A stretch of DNA of 64,000 nt from Microcoleus vaginatus WJT46-NPBG5. GTDB lineage: Bacteria > Cyanobacteriota > Cyanobacteriia > Cyanobacteriales > Oscillatoriaceae. Where the stretch lies: positions 1 to 64,000 of the forward strand of contig JAHHHM010000024.1 in the NCBI GenBank assembly GCA_019359355.1, given 5' to 3'. The notes below the pieces were generated by a model that did no database searches, was not told the origin of the DNA, and was given only the letters and a program-made list of their open reading frames with translations. Shown here in pieces: positions 36,079 through 45,947 of the stretch (its first letter is position 1; each line of letters opens with the position of its first letter). Both the position numbers and the translations under genes were made by a program.

Positions 36079-38319
36079 TTACTTGTCATTCCTCAACCCT
36101 TCTAATGATTTGTAGAGAGCATCAAGCTTCGCAGCTACTGCCGGCGGTTTTGCTGTAAACTGGATATAAAATCTTCCCGCATCTGCCGGCTTTTCTATAA
36201 CCTTTGCATAAATATCTTCACCGGCTACTTTTAATAAATTAAGCTTGATATTACTTAAAGGTGCAGGCACCAACTCCTGTGCAAGTACCTCAGCGCCTTT
36301 TGCAGAAAGCTTTACCAAACTTCCCTGAAACATTTTATCGCTAACATCTTTTCCTTCCAGAAGCGTATACTGAATTGGAAGTTCTTCGGTAAGGGGAAAA
36401 AATTCTTCTTCATCTTTCCTCAGAAAAAGATTGTAGGGTTCGCCAATGCCGGCTACTTCATAAATTGTAATCGGCTCTTTCACCCCTTTCGGTGTTACCT
36501 GGCGCTGTCCTTCGATTTTAACACTTGAACCGGCTTCCTTTAAGGTTGGTTCTGAAATCAAAATTTGACCGCCGATGGTATAAGATTCGATACGGTAAGT
36601 GAGGTTAACTTGACTGCCAACAATGCCATATTTTGTGCGTTTCTCGGAACCAATATTTCCCACCACCACTTCACCCGTATTAATACCGATGCCCATCTCA
36701 AGTGCCGGCAACCCCCACTCTTTCATCTTTCTATTAACCCGCGTCATTGCCAACTGCATCGCCACGGCACAGGCAACTGCCCTTGTCGCATCATCTTCTC
36801 TGGCAGTAGGCGCACCAAATAATACTAAAATCCCATCACCCATGAACTCATCAATCGTTCCTTGGTAATGGGTAATTTCATCAGCCATGTAGCCCAGATA
36901 AAAGTTAAGAATTTTCACCACTTCTTCAGGCGGCAAGCGTTCTGAAAGAGCTGTAAACCCTCTTAAATCTGAAGTGAAAATTGTAATTTTTCGCCGTTCC
37001 CCGCCCATTTTCAAACCTTCGGGGTTTTCTAATAAATTAGCAACCACTTCATCGGTTAAATAACGCCCAAAGGTTTTACGAATATCGCCGGCAGTGCGGG
37101 CAATGTAAGCGGTGATTGCAATAACTGAACCGCCTAGCGCCAGTAAAGGTGGCACCACAGGTATCCACCAGCCTGACAACAAAGCCGTATAACTCGTTCC
37201 CACTAAAATGCCGGCTGCAATAATTGGACTCGCCGTTCGTCGTACAGAAAAAGATTTCACTCCACCGATATAACGCAAATGCCAAGTTAAAGTTGCGCCG
37301 GCAGCCGCCCAAAATAAAACCCACAACCCCTCTAAAGGTTCAGACCAACTTTTAATCAAGGGACGTTCATCGAGGGCAGCACTGAGAATTTGGCTGGTTA
37401 AATTTGCGTGAATTTCTACGCCATTCATCGGCACCGGCAGGCTGAGCAAACCACTACTATAGGGGGTTAAAAATGAATCATTAAAACTCTGCCCGACTTT
37501 CCCGATCAAGATAACCCGATCTCGCCCCCAATCTGGTGGCAGCTTGTCTTCCAAAACATCGCTCATGGAAACCGTATTAAAGTGCCGGCTCGATCCACGA
37601 TAATTTAATAAAATTTGATAGCCGCCGGCATCTGCTCGTACATAGCCGCCATCATTAGCTTCAAAAGGGGCAACAACTGCTTTTCCTAACTTCCAATTAT
37701 CTGTCCCTTCAATCGGCTCTGGGCTAATGCCTTGCTTCTCTAAATAGTGCCCTGCCAGAAGTAACCCCAAACTGTAGACTGTTTCCCCATTTTTATCAGG
37801 CACGAAAAAAAAGCTGCGCCGCACTTTGCCATCAGCATCAATCAGCAAATCATTTGCGCCCACTTGCGCCTGTTTATTTTCTAGCAGCGCCTCTGGCGGT
37901 GCAACTGCCTCGCTCTTACTATCTCCAATAACTTTCTGGATACCAACTAAGGTCGGTGTAGACTTAAAAATTTTAACTAATTCTTGATGCCCCGGTTCAA
38001 TGGGTATATTACGATAAATATCTAATCCGATTGCTCTCGGTTTTCTTGCTTTCAGTTTGTTAATCAGCTTTGCATAAGTTCCATCAGAAAAGTTGGCTTC
38101 TCCAATGTTTTTCACGTCAGCTTCATCAATGCCAACAATCACAACGCGGTTGTCGGACGCTTCTGGGGGACGTAAGCGCATAAATTGGTCAAAAACCCCC
38201 CATTCCCAAGGCTGCAAGAAGCCGGCAACGCGGAGGACGATGATCAACGCCGCAATACTGGGGGCGGTAATCCATACACCGCGCCATTGCCACAGAAGAC
38301 GTTTAAAAGGTGTCCACAT
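36079..38319 (-). CDS. CHASE2-domain class III nucleotide cyclase, probably guanylate-type
   Basis: The 746-residue membrane protein has an N-terminal TM, an extracytoplasmic CHASE2 sensor (residues ~40-330, RVVIVGIDEADVKNIGE), three closely spaced TM helices (~335-420) and a class III cyclase domain. Metal-binding aspartates are near 451 (FTSDLRGFT) and 495 (FMGDGILVLFG); the Asn and Arg of VNLTYRIES are present. The base-selecting positions are Glu491 (IDEFMGD) and Gly565 (KYGIVG) rather than the Lys and Asp/Thr of adenylate cyclases. As I recall, the cyanobacterial guanylyl cyclase Cya2 also has Glu here. A ~100-residue C-terminal extension is of unknown role. The DUF928 gene ends 15 bp upstream, so they are probably co-transcribed. 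Confidence 0.9.
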   Translation of the reverse strand: MWTPFKRLLWQWRGVWITAPSIAALIIVLRVAGFLQPWEWGVFDQFMRLRPPEASDNRVVIVGIDEADVKNIGEANFSDGTYAKLINKLKARKPRAIGLDIYRNIPIEPGHQELVKIFKSTPTLVGIQKVIGDSKSEAVAPPEALLENKQAQVGANDLLIDADGKVRRSFFFVPDKNGETVYSLGLLLAGHYLEKQGISPEPIEGTDNWKLGKAVVAPFEANDGGYVRADAGGYQILLNYRGSSRHFNTVSMSDVLEDKLPPDWGRDRVILIGKVGQSFNDSFLTPYSSGLLSLPVPMNGVEIHANLTSQILSAALDERPLIKSWSEPLEGLWVLFWAAAGATLTWHLRYIGGVKSFSVRRTASPIIAAGILVGTSYTALLSGWWIPVVPPLLALGGSVIAITAYIARTAGDIRKTFGRYLTDEVVANLLENPEGLKMGGERRKITIFTSDLRGFTALSERLPPEEVVKILNFYLGYMADEITHYQGTIDEFMGDGILVLFGAPTAREDDATRAVACAVAMQLAMTRVNRKMKEWGLPALEMGIGINTGEVVVGNIGSEKRTKYGIVGSQVNLTYRIESYTIGGQILISEPTLKEAGSSVKIEGQRQVTPKGVKEPITIYEVAGIGEPYNLFLRKDEEEFFPLTEELPIQYTLLEGKDVSDKMFQGSLVKLSAKGAEVLAQELVPAPLSNIKLNLLKVAGEDIYAKVIEKPADAGRFYIQFTAKPPAVAAKLDALYKSLEGLRNDK

Positions 38320-38334
38320 ACAACCGCATTGTGA

Positions 38335-39081
38335 TTAATTTTTCGCTGTGCAGCATGGGGCAAAAGGTTCAGAAGCGAACTTTTGCAGCCCAACTGACTT
38401 TAGTAATTGTTCCCATTGTGCCGGCTGACTATCACGCAACTGAGCAAGAAGTGTGACAGTTTCATTCCAAACTCTCGCATTGGCATACAACTTTGCCTGT
38501 TCCAGGGGTGTTGCCTTCTCTAACTTGCGTTTCATATCCGCACTCAATTCGCTGCGCCGAATAAATCCTTGGACAAATTCATCGTTTTTACGATCTTGCT
38601 CGTTGCAGATTAAAGCAAATTGCCAGGTATGGTATTTTCCTACTTCTAAAGCTGTGGTTTCCGGAAGGCTCACTTTTACGACACCGGCAGCATCTGCAAT
38701 CGCAAAAGTATTGACATAAACATCTTCCCCTTTATCATTCACTAAAACAAATTCTGCTTGTTTCGCCGTTGTTTTAGGAACAAAGAAAAAGAAAGAAGGA
38801 TTACCGACAGCCGTTGTTCCCACATTATTACGACTCGGCATCAACGCCGTTAAAGGCATTTTGCTATCCGTACAAGAAGAATCATCTCCCCGCGATCCTC
38901 CGCCGGCTGTCCGTCTTGGGGCACCCCGATCAGATGTTTTGGGAAACTTGAGACTGATCAGCATTTCTTGAGAAGAATGTGCCCCAACTTGTGCCGGCAC
39001 TGCGGCAAATGTGACAAGTGCCGGTGAAACCATGCCGGCAACCATTCCCAATATCCCAGAAAACTTTAGTAAACTCATCAT
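38335..39081 (-). CDS. DUF928 family exported protein
   Basis: The 248-residue protein has a signal peptide (LLKFSGILGMVAGMV, cleavage probably near TFA or VPA) and the DUF928 blocks SDRGAPRRTAGGGSRG, LTALMPSRNNVGTTAVGNP, FFFFVPKTTAKQAEFVL, TWQFALICNEQDR and a helical C-terminus. DUF928 is a cyanobacterial periplasmic family of unknown function, often next to CHASE2 and CHAT-TPR genes. AAGGAG lies nine bases before the ATG at 39081. A paralogue lies at 43.7 kb. The stop is 15 bp before the cyclase gene. Confidence 0.85.
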   Translation of the reverse strand: MMSLLKFSGILGMVAGMVSPALVTFAAVPAQVGAHSSQEMLISLKFPKTSDRGAPRRTAGGGSRGDDSSCTDSKMPLTALMPSRNNVGTTAVGNPSFFFFVPKTTAKQAEFVLVNDKGEDVYVNTFAIADAAGVVKVSLPETTALEVGKYHTWQFALICNEQDRKNDEFVQGFIRRSELSADMKRKLEKATPLEQAKLYANARVWNETVTLLAQLRDSQPAQWEQLLKSVGLQKFASEPFAPCCTAKN

Positions 39082-39251
39082 AAAAATAACTCCTTTTCAA
39101 TAGAATAGCTAACAGCTTTATTGAACAATCGACAACGAAGATAATCCCCAATTGGCTTATCTACTATTAATGAATTTATCAACCCAGCTCATGTTCCTAA
39201 TCAAGCGGAACAATGGAAAATTGCTATTTTTAGCTCTTCCACTCTCCCTGC

Positions 39252-42158
39252 CTACCTCCATTCCCCTTGCACCGTAAAACCGGCCCAATAAAAGGGCGCT
39301 TCCCATTCCTGTTGCTGCCACATTTCTATCTGTGCCGCCCGCAGGGCAGCAGCCGGCGCTAATCCTTTTTTCAGCATTCCTTGATAGAAATTGACCATTA
39401 GATCCGAGGTTGCCGCATCATCCACACTCCACAAACTCACCACCACCCGAGCCGCACCGGCATACATAAAACCTCTTGTTAAACCTACCAATCCTTCACC
39501 CCGAATTTGTTGACCGAGTCCCGTTTCACAGGCACTCAAAACAACCAACTCAGCCGGCAGATTTAAGTTAAAAATTTCTGAGAGGCGGAGGAAACCATCT
39601 TGCGGCTTGCCTTGTTTGTCTACCAGAGATAGCACTAATCCTGATAACTCTGGCTTCATACTATTGAGAATGCCGTGAGTGGCAAAATGAACCATGCGAT
39701 ATTCGCTCAGTTCCGGACTGGTGGCAATCTCTCGACTCGCCGCAAAACCGAAAGCTTTGGTTTTTTGGGATGCCGGCACCAGTGCTAAAATTTCCTCAGC
39801 TTCTTCCTTCGTAAAAGGCAATCGCTTTAGGTTGAACTCGAATTCTTGAGCCGCCTTCTCACCTTTAACCGGCTCAATTGAAGACACATTTTTAACACGT
39901 TGATCAGTCTTTTCAAACACCGGATCGGCAAGCACTGCTAAAGTTTTAGAAGCGGCTTTACGCCCTGCAAGTTCTCGCCGTAAAATGCCAATTGTTGAGG
40001 CAGAAGGCAAATTAACAAGTTCGTGCTTCACCACCAATGGCACTAATTCTGATGCTTGAGAAGTGCCGGCTTGTGCAGCATTCTGATTAACCGGCAATGC
40101 AGCAAAAGGAATGTATTGCAAAGCGCCATCACTGACAATCAACAAGCGTTTGTCAGCCAACTGATCCGCAACCGGCGCGAGAATAATCTGACTTAGCGCT
40201 GCCGCCGATTCTATTGTCTTTTGCCGGCGAATTCTCATACTCGGAACCGTCACCGCATCTCGGAAATTCCGGGCAGCGTCCTCGATTTCCTCCCGCCCAG
40301 GTAGTTCATAACTACGGATAGAAGTCGGTGTCACCGCCCATAAATAGCTGCGATCCTCGCCGAGAGAGTATTCCAGCAGCACCGTATTCTCATCAAGCAC
40401 CTGTTTTTGAATTTCAGATAACGTCAGCGGTTGCGGCTGGGTGAGGGCAGCATAGCGGGGACTTTTGGCGCGGATTTCTGACTGAACTTGCCGGTATTCC
40501 GCCAAAAGGGTAGAAATTTGGGTGTTAATCGCTCCCGTCTGTTCTTTTTTATGTTGGCCGGCAAGCATTTGTACGCGGCGTTCTTCCAGCGTCGCAAGTT
40601 GTTGCTGCAAGCTGCTTTCACGTTCTAGTAACTGCGGATCAACCCCTTGACGAATTTCTGCGCCGGCTTGCGTGAGGATCTCCAAAAGTGAACGCGCCCG
40701 CGCCCGTTCACTGACTTGCAGTGCCGCCGCATCATATCCTTGATCCGGGTTAGTTTTATGCAACTGCATCAGCAAGTCGATATAAAACTCGTAATAATCC
40801 TGCTTAGACGCAAAGAAAGAAGTCCGCAAATCCTGGCTGTCTACCTTTGTTCGTAAGTCTTCAATAATTTCAATCGCCGCTTCAATCTGAGTTTTCGCTT
40901 GATCCAAATTACCCAACTGGCGTTGAGACTGGGCAAGCCGATACAGGGTTAACGCTTCCTTGGGGCGATCACTCAGTGCCCGACGCAGCGGCAAAGCTTG
41001 GTTATAGTAATTCAGTGCTTGGGTGTGATCGCTCGAACTGGCATAGACAAAACCAATATTATTCAGCGTACTCGCTTCCCCCCGGCGATCACCGGCTTCC
41101 TGCCACAGGGGCAAGGCTTGGTTATAAGATTCCAACGCTTTCGGTAATTGCTCCGTGTTGGCGTAGACAAAGCCGATATTATTCAGGGTGGTGGCTTGTC
41201 TGCGCCGGTTGCCCACTTCTTGCCACAGGGGCAACGCCTGGTTGTAGTAGTCCAGGGCGAGATCGTACTTGCCGGCGTTGGCATAAACTAAGCCAATGTT
41301 GTTGAGGGTGAGGGGAATTCCAGATTTATCGCTCACTTCCCGATAAATCGCCAAGGCTTGGGTGTAAGCATCGAGAGCCGGCTGAGATTGGCCCAAGGCA
41401 TCGTAGATTACACCAATATTATTCAGTGTGGTGGCTTGCACGCCTTTTTCCCCGGCTTCCCGCCACAGGGGCAAAGCTCGGTTATAGGCGTCGAGGGCTT
41501 GCTGGTACTCGCTCAAAGCATCGTAGACTACGCCCAAGTTATTGAGGGTGTAAGCTTCTCCACCGGCATCCTTGGCTTCCCCATAAAGGGTGAGTGCTTG
41601 ATTGTAAGATTCGAGTGCCGGTTTGAATTTTCCTAAATCAGCATTGGTTAAACCGATACTATTCAGCGTGTCGGCAACGGCAATTTTATCATTGACTGCT
41701 TGATAAAGGGAAAGCGCTTGATTGTAAGCGTCTAAACTATTCTGTTTATCTCCTAAAATCCCGTAAACAGAACCAATCCCAGAAAGTGTGTCAGCTTGTT
41801 TCGTCCGATCTCCGATGGCTTGATAAAGCTGCAATGCCTGTTGCCACTGTTGAATCGCCTGTAACAGAGATTGGGGTGTTTTTTGTTGAAACAGTTTCAA
41901 TCCTTCCTCAAAGGCGCGATCCGCTGCAGCGCCCCGGCTGTCAGAAGGGGTGTTTTGTGATTGTTGAGCTATTTTCACCGGCGCTTTGCCGGCAATTGCC
42001 ACGACGGGTGAAGGCAAAAACAGAACCCCCAATAACAAAGCCATCTGAATGGCGCGGCTGGGGCGCTGGTTCCCCAACTTTAGCGGAGATTTTAAGGACA
42101 AGCGCAAAGACTGTTTAAATTCTGCGTCAATTAAGTTTTGTTTGCGTCTTTGAGCCAT
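39252..42158 (-). CDS. CHAT-domain TPR protein with N-terminal signal/anchor
   Basis: The 968-residue protein has a hydrophobic segment at residues ~38-58 ([20 protein letters not shown]), about eight regular 40-residue TPR units (residues ~80-400; [20 protein letters not shown] pattern) and a CHAT domain. The canonical dyad is His828 ([11 protein letters not shown]) and Cys877 ([13 protein letters not shown]), followed by [20 protein letters not shown] and [15 protein letters not shown]. The TPRs probably bind a protein partner and the CHAT domain may cleave it. The ATG at 42158 is used. It is divergent from the FecR gene across a 232-bp shared promoter region, with the DUF928-cyclase run 170 bp downstream. 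Confidence 0.9.
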   Translation of the reverse strand: MAQRRKQNLIDAEFKQSLRLSLKSPLKLGNQRPSRAIQMALLLGVLFLPSPVVAIAGKAPVKIAQQSQNTPSDSRGAAADRAFEEGLKLFQQKTPQSLLQAIQQWQQALQLYQAIGDRTKQADTLSGIGSVYGILGDKQNSLDAYNQALSLYQAVNDKIAVADTLNSIGLTNADLGKFKPALESYNQALTLYGEAKDAGGEAYTLNNLGVVYDALSEYQQALDAYNRALPLWREAGEKGVQATTLNNIGVIYDALGQSQPALDAYTQALAIYREVSDKSGIPLTLNNIGLVYANAGKYDLALDYYNQALPLWQEVGNRRRQATTLNNIGFVYANTEQLPKALESYNQALPLWQEAGDRRGEASTLNNIGFVYASSSDHTQALNYYNQALPLRRALSDRPKEALTLYRLAQSQRQLGNLDQAKTQIEAAIEIIEDLRTKVDSQDLRTSFFASKQDYYEFYIDLLMQLHKTNPDQGYDAAALQVSERARARSLLEILTQAGAEIRQGVDPQLLERESSLQQQLATLEERRVQMLAGQHKKEQTGAINTQISTLLAEYRQVQSEIRAKSPRYAALTQPQPLTLSEIQKQVLDENTVLLEYSLGEDRSYLWAVTPTSIRSYELPGREEIEDAARNFRDAVTVPSMRIRRQKTIESAAALSQIILAPVADQLADKRLLIVSDGALQYIPFAALPVNQNAAQAGTSQASELVPLVVKHELVNLPSASTIGILRRELAGRKAASKTLAVLADPVFEKTDQRVKNVSSIEPVKGEKAAQEFEFNLKRLPFTKEEAEEILALVPASQKTKAFGFAASREIATSPELSEYRMVHFATHGILNSMKPELSGLVLSLVDKQGKPQDGFLRLSEIFNLNLPAELVVLSACETGLGQQIRGEGLVGLTRGFMYAGAARVVVSLWSVDDAATSDLMVNFYQGMLKKGLAPAAALRAAQIEMWQQQEWEAPFYWAGFTVQGEWR

Positions 42159-42390
42159 AACTGTACTCTTTCCGGAAGGATGAAGGATGAACAGAGAAGG
42201 GAGAAAGGAAAAGGCAGAACAGAAGTAGACTTCTTAAAAGACTTATTCCCTGTTGGCTGCGTTCCTCATTGTTTGTTCACAGTAACGGTTCCTTAAGGAA
42301 AAATACGACGGAATCCGTCAACTTTCCGATCTGGCACGTCTTGATGGGAAGATTAAGAGTGTTTTGCCTTCCAAATCACAAAATATAAAC

Positions 42391-43476
42391 ATGAATCAAT
42401 TTTTGCAGTGTTTAGGCTTTTGGAGATTCGCCTCAACCGGCTTATTTCTGGCTATTCTTGTCGGCTCAATCCTGACAGAACGAGCCAATGCCGGTGCCAA
42501 TTTTCCATCTTCCACACAGCGATCACAGGCAACTGACGCGCTTCCCGCACCGATCAAGTCACACGTTCTCGATGTTGAGCCGGTAATTGTTGCTGATTCA
42601 ACTTCGGGCAATATGATTCTTGCTCAAGCAACGGCGGGACGGGGGTTGCGAGTGGAGGAACTCAAAGGCACTGTTACCATTAACGGACGACCGGCACAGG
42701 TGGGAGATCGTCTGACTGCCGAAGGGGATGAATTAGTCACCGGCAAAAACTCCACTGCCCGTTTGCGGATCGACAGTTACATCGGCGTGGTGGAAGTTGC
42801 CGAAAGAACAACCGTCCAAATTCAAACCCTGGCGGGGGATGTGGGGATTGATCCCAACCAAGTAACCGCAATTGCTGTGCCGGCAGGGCGCGTGAGGCTG
42901 TCAATTGCCCGATCTGTAGCCAGACCCACTTCTGTGAGGGGAGAAGCCGAAGGCGCAGAAGTTGCCGCCCTGAATACGGTTACCGGACTCGGTAAACTCG
43001 ATGACATTGCCCAAGAAAGTTCATCGGCTAGCGCATCGCCGGTGAGAGTTCGCACCCCTGCCGGTGTTGCTGGCGTCAGTGGCACATCCTTTGGCGTAGA
43101 TGTTGGCCCAGTTGGCAAAACCGGCGTTGATACTGTTGATGGCATCGTGGCTGCTGAAGGCCAAGGCACACAAGTGCTCGTGAATGCCGGCTTTTTTACC
43201 GTCATTGAGCCAGGAAAAGCGCCGACGACTCCCCAAAAAACGCCCCCCCTATCTGATCTCAGACGGTTTCATGTCTTCAAACTAGGGCCACGCACCGTTC
43301 GGGTTACGGGTCAAGTCGATCCGATGGATTTACTGTATATCAATGATCGGGCGATTCAGGCCGACGGAAACGGTAAATTTAAAGCAGTTGTCCCCATGCC
43401 GGCGAGTCGTCGTGTCCGGATCGTAGTGCGTGGCCCTTCAGTCCGTGAGCGGCATTACAACATCGCAGTCCCTTAA
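42391..43476 (+). CDS. FecR-domain exported protein
   Basis: The 361-residue protein has a signal peptide (FASTGLFLAILVGSILTERA) and a FecR-type domain (GTVTINGRPAQVGDRLTAEG, GKNSTARLRID, GVVEVAERTTVQI, then VRTPAGVAGVSGTSFGVDV). A C-terminal beta-sandwich follows (RTVRVTGQVDPMDLLYINDR) resembling a bacterial Ig/filamin-type domain. In cyanobacteria such proteins are periplasmic and often sit beside CHAT-TPR and CHASE2 genes. The ATG at 42391 is chosen over a TTG nine codons upstream. It is divergent from the CHAT-TPR gene and convergent with the second DUF928 gene. Confidence 0.85.
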   Translation: MNQFLQCLGFWRFASTGLFLAILVGSILTERANAGANFPSSTQRSQATDALPAPIKSHVLDVEPVIVADSTSGNMILAQATAGRGLRVEELKGTVTINGRPAQVGDRLTAEGDELVTGKNSTARLRIDSYIGVVEVAERTTVQIQTLAGDVGIDPNQVTAIAVPAGRVRLSIARSVARPTSVRGEAEGAEVAALNTVTGLGKLDDIAQESSSASASPVRVRTPAGVAGVSGTSFGVDVGPVGKTGVDTVDGIVAAEGQGTQVLVNAGFFTVIEPGKAPTTPQKTPPLSDLRRFHVFKLGPRTVRVTGQVDPMDLLYINDRAIQADGNGKFKAVVPMPASRRVRIVVRGPSVRERHYNIAVP

Positions 43477-43545
43477 TCATGCAATGTGCCGGCAGGCAGC
43501 ACGTTTCATTGTTCTGAAACCCGCCAGGGACTCAACTCCCTGGCT

Positions 43546-43578
43546 AATAGCCCAAGCCGGTTACACCCGGCTCAAATC
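43546..43578. repeat. Two short palindromic hairpins after the FecR gene
   Basis: CCAGGGA/TCCCTGG and, just after, AGCCGG/CCGGCT form two short stems around 43525-43575. There is no strong T-run, so they may be a REP-like element or a weak bidirectional terminator between the convergent genes. Coordinates are approximate. Confidence 0.35.
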
Positions 43579-43625
43579 GCAAACATCTTAAAAACCCACA
43601 AACGCTCAGCTCCGACAGAAACCTA

Positions 43626-43656
43626 ATCTGCGTTTATCTGCGTGCATCTGCGGTAA
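43626..43656 (+). repeat. ATCTGCGTTTATCTGCG-type intergenic repeat
   Basis: Three near-copies of ATCTGCG in tandem (ATCTGCGTTTATCTGCGTGC and on). The same family occurs at 48364-48395 and, shortened, at 57061-57076. It lies between convergent genes. Confidence 0.65.
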
Positions 43657-43679
43657 AAAATAATATATTTGCAACAACA

Positions 43680-44420
43680 CTAAAGATCAGACAACTTTTC
43701 CCCCACCGGCACCTCCAAAAAAGGCGAAGTTGCGATATCTAACAATCCAATAGAATTTAAAAGTTCTTCCCACTCTACCGGCTCAGAACTGCGTAACTCA
43801 GCAATCATTGCCAAAGAATCATGCCAAATTTCTGCATTTGCGTAAATTTGAGCTTGTTCTAAACCTGTAGCAGACTTGAGCTGATTTTGTAAATTTCTAC
43901 TCAATTCTCTGCGTTGCAATAATCCCCGAACAAAGACATCCGACTCCCGATCTTGCGAATCACAAATTATCGCAAATTGCCATAAATAATCTTGACCAAT
44001 TTCTAAAGCCACCGTTTCCGGTAAATCGAGTTTAAGGATACCAGGAGTACCGGCAAGCGTAACCGTTGCCAGATAAACTTCCTCCCCTAGGCTGTTAATT
44101 AAAACAAATTCTGCTAATTGGGCGCGGCTTTGAGGAATATACCAAAATAAAGTAGGATGGGCAGTAACGGTTGTGCCAACATTATTGCGTGTAGGCATCA
44201 ATGCAACAAGCGGAGTTTCACCTTCTGCAACACAAGAAGAACCCCGCGATCCTCCTCCAGTCGTTCTTGCCGGCGCACCCCGATCTGATGTTTGTGGAAA
44301 TTGCAAGCTCATTGGTTCCTGCACCGGCTGTTGAAGTGGCGCAGCAGAAACCGTTGTCCAGGGGGAAGAAAGGATGCCGGTAAAAATTCCTAATAGGCAA
44401 AGAGACTTTCGTAAAATCAC
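43680..44420 (-). CDS. DUF928 family exported protein (paralogue)
   Basis: The 246-residue protein has a signal peptide (SLCLLGIFTGILSSPWTTVS) and DUF928 blocks SDRGAPARTTGGGSRG, LVALMPTRNNVGTTVTAHP, LFWYIPQSRAQLAEFVL and YLWQFAIICDSQDRESD. It is clearly related along its length to the DUF928 protein at 38.3 kb, so the pair is probably an old duplication now separated by the CHAT and FecR genes. It uses a GTG start at 44420 without a strong ribosome site. Confidence 0.8.
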   Translation of the reverse strand: MILRKSLCLLGIFTGILSSPWTTVSAAPLQQPVQEPMSLQFPQTSDRGAPARTTGGGSRGSSCVAEGETPLVALMPTRNNVGTTVTAHPTLFWYIPQSRAQLAEFVLINSLGEEVYLATVTLAGTPGILKLDLPETVALEIGQDYLWQFAIICDSQDRESDVFVRGLLQRRELSRNLQNQLKSATGLEQAQIYANAEIWHDSLAMIAELRSSEPVEWEELLNSIGLLDIATSPFLEVPVGEKLSDL

Positions 44421-44450
44421 ACTCTAAATCTCGGTTTAGCTTAATATAGA

Positions 44451-44510
44451 TAGGGCATGGGGCATGGGTCAAGGCTTCGCCAACAAGAACGGTAGGGGCA
44501 TGGGGCATTA
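44451..44510 (+). repeat. Short tandem GGGGCATG repeat
   Basis: GGGCATGGGGCATGGG near 44451 and a second block GGGGCATGGGGCAT near 44495 lie upstream of the cytochrome c6 gene, of the same family as near 10350 and 16316. Confidence 0.7.
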
Positions 44511-44537
44511 ATTAAGTTGATTTATCTGCACTAACTG

Positions 44538-44894
44538 ATGTATTTGAGGGGCATTGCATTGAAAAAACTCTTAGCAGCCATAATGCTGGTGCTGATATTA
44601 CTAAATATAAGCTTTAACCAGCCGGCTTTAGCGGCAGATATCGCAAACGGCGAACAAATTTTTAGCGTTCAGTGTGCCGGCTGTCATATTAATGGCGGTA
44701 ATATTATCAGGCGCGGTAAGAATTTGAAACAAAAAGCCTTAAAGCGTAATGGGATGGATTCAATCGAAGCAATCTCATCTATTGTTGCAAACGGAAAAAA
44801 TAATATGTCTGCTTACAAAGATCGCTTAAGCGAACAGCAGATACAGGATGTCTCAACTTATGTATTAGACCAAGCCGAGAAAGATTGGCGTTAA
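44538..44894 (+). CDS. petJ: Cytochrome c6
   Basis: This small lumenal c-type cytochrome carries electrons from cytochrome b6f to PSI or to a terminal oxidase, replacing plastocyanin. The 118-residue precursor has a signal peptide (LLAAIMLVLILLNISFN, cleavage after ALA), the heme motif CAGCH, an axial methionine in NNMSAYKDRLSEQ and the C-terminal STYVLDQAEKDW typical of the family. The ATG at 44538 is used; a later TTG could also start it. The aldo/keto reductase follows 33 bp downstream on the same strand. Confidence 0.9.
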   Translation: MYLRGIALKKLLAAIMLVLILLNISFNQPALAADIANGEQIFSVQCAGCHINGGNIIRRGKNLKQKALKRNGMDSIEAISSIVANGKNNMSAYKDRLSEQQIQDVSTYVLDQAEKDWR

Positions 44895-44927
44895 ACTGAT
44901 TAGATAAAACAGAAATAAGGATTATAA

Positions 44928-45947
44928 ATGAATTTACCCGAATCGAGCCGGCTGCAATTTACCTCAGATTTAAATATCTGCCGCGTGTTAAATGGAATGT
45001 GGCAAGTATCTGGAGGTCACGGAAAAATTGACCGGCAGGCGGCCATTGAGAATATGTTTAAATATCTAGATGCCGGTTTCACAACTTGGGATTTAGCAGA
45101 CCATTATGGCCCCGCCGAGGATTTTATTGGTGAGTTTCGCCGGCAACTCATTTCAACTCGCGGGAAAGAGGCTCTTTCTAATTTACAAGCGTTTACGAAA
45201 TGGGTGCCCAGACCTGGAAAAATGACCCGAAAGCTGGTTGAAGAAAATATCGATATTTCCCTGCGGAGAATGAACGTTGAGTCCCTCGATTTAATGCAAT
45301 TTCACTGGTGGGAATACAAAGACGAAAATTATCTGGCCGCCCTCAAATATATGACAGAACTTCAACAAGAGGGCAAAATTAAACATCTGGCTCTGACAAA
45401 TTTTGATACGGAGCATTTAAAAATAATTCTTGACAATAACATTAAAATAGTATCCAATCAAGTGCAATTTTCCTTGGTGGATCTCCGGCCTTTAGTGAAT
45501 ATGGTTGAATTGTGCCGGCAACACGATATCAAGTTATTTACCTACGGCACACTTTGCGGCGGCTTGCTATCAGAAAAATATCTCGGAAAACCAGAACCGC
45601 GTGGCGGGGAACTCGCCACCGCTAGCTTGAGAAAATACAAAAACATGATAGACGGTTGGGGCGGCTGGAAGTTATTTCAAGAATTACTGAACGCGCTCAA
45701 ACAAATCGCAGATAAACATCAAGTCAGCATCGCCAATGTAGCCGTTCGTACTATTTTAGATCTGCCGGCAGTGGGAGGCGTCATTGTCGGTGCACGGCTG
45801 GGTGTGTCAGAACATTTAGAAGATAATGCCAGAGTTTTTAATTTCAGCTTAGATGCCGAAGATGAGGCACAAATTGATGCCGTTGTTCGTAACTCGCGGG
45901 ATTTGTATAAACTTATTGGAGACTGCGGCGACGAATACCGGCGATGA
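44928..45947 (+). CDS. Aldo/keto reductase
   Basis: The 339-residue TIM-barrel NADPH-dependent oxidoreductase has the catalytic-tetrad region YLDAGFTTWDLADHYG (Asp and Tyr), lysine in LQAFTKWVPRPG, and histidine in LMQFHWWEY. Cofactor segments near the C-terminus include VIVGARLGVSEHLEDN. The substrate is unknown. The next gene overlaps its stop by four bases (ATGA), so the two are translationally coupled; cytochrome c6 lies 33 bp upstream. Confidence 0.88.
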   Translation: MNLPESSRLQFTSDLNICRVLNGMWQVSGGHGKIDRQAAIENMFKYLDAGFTTWDLADHYGPAEDFIGEFRRQLISTRGKEALSNLQAFTKWVPRPGKMTRKLVEENIDISLRRMNVESLDLMQFHWWEYKDENYLAALKYMTELQQEGKIKHLALTNFDTEHLKIILDNNIKIVSNQVQFSLVDLRPLVNMVELCRQHDIKLFTYGTLCGGLLSEKYLGKPEPRGGELATASLRKYKNMIDGWGGWKLFQELLNALKQIADKHQVSIANVAVRTILDLPAVGGVIVGARLGVSEHLEDNARVFNFSLDAEDEAQIDAVVRNSRDLYKLIGDCGDEYRR

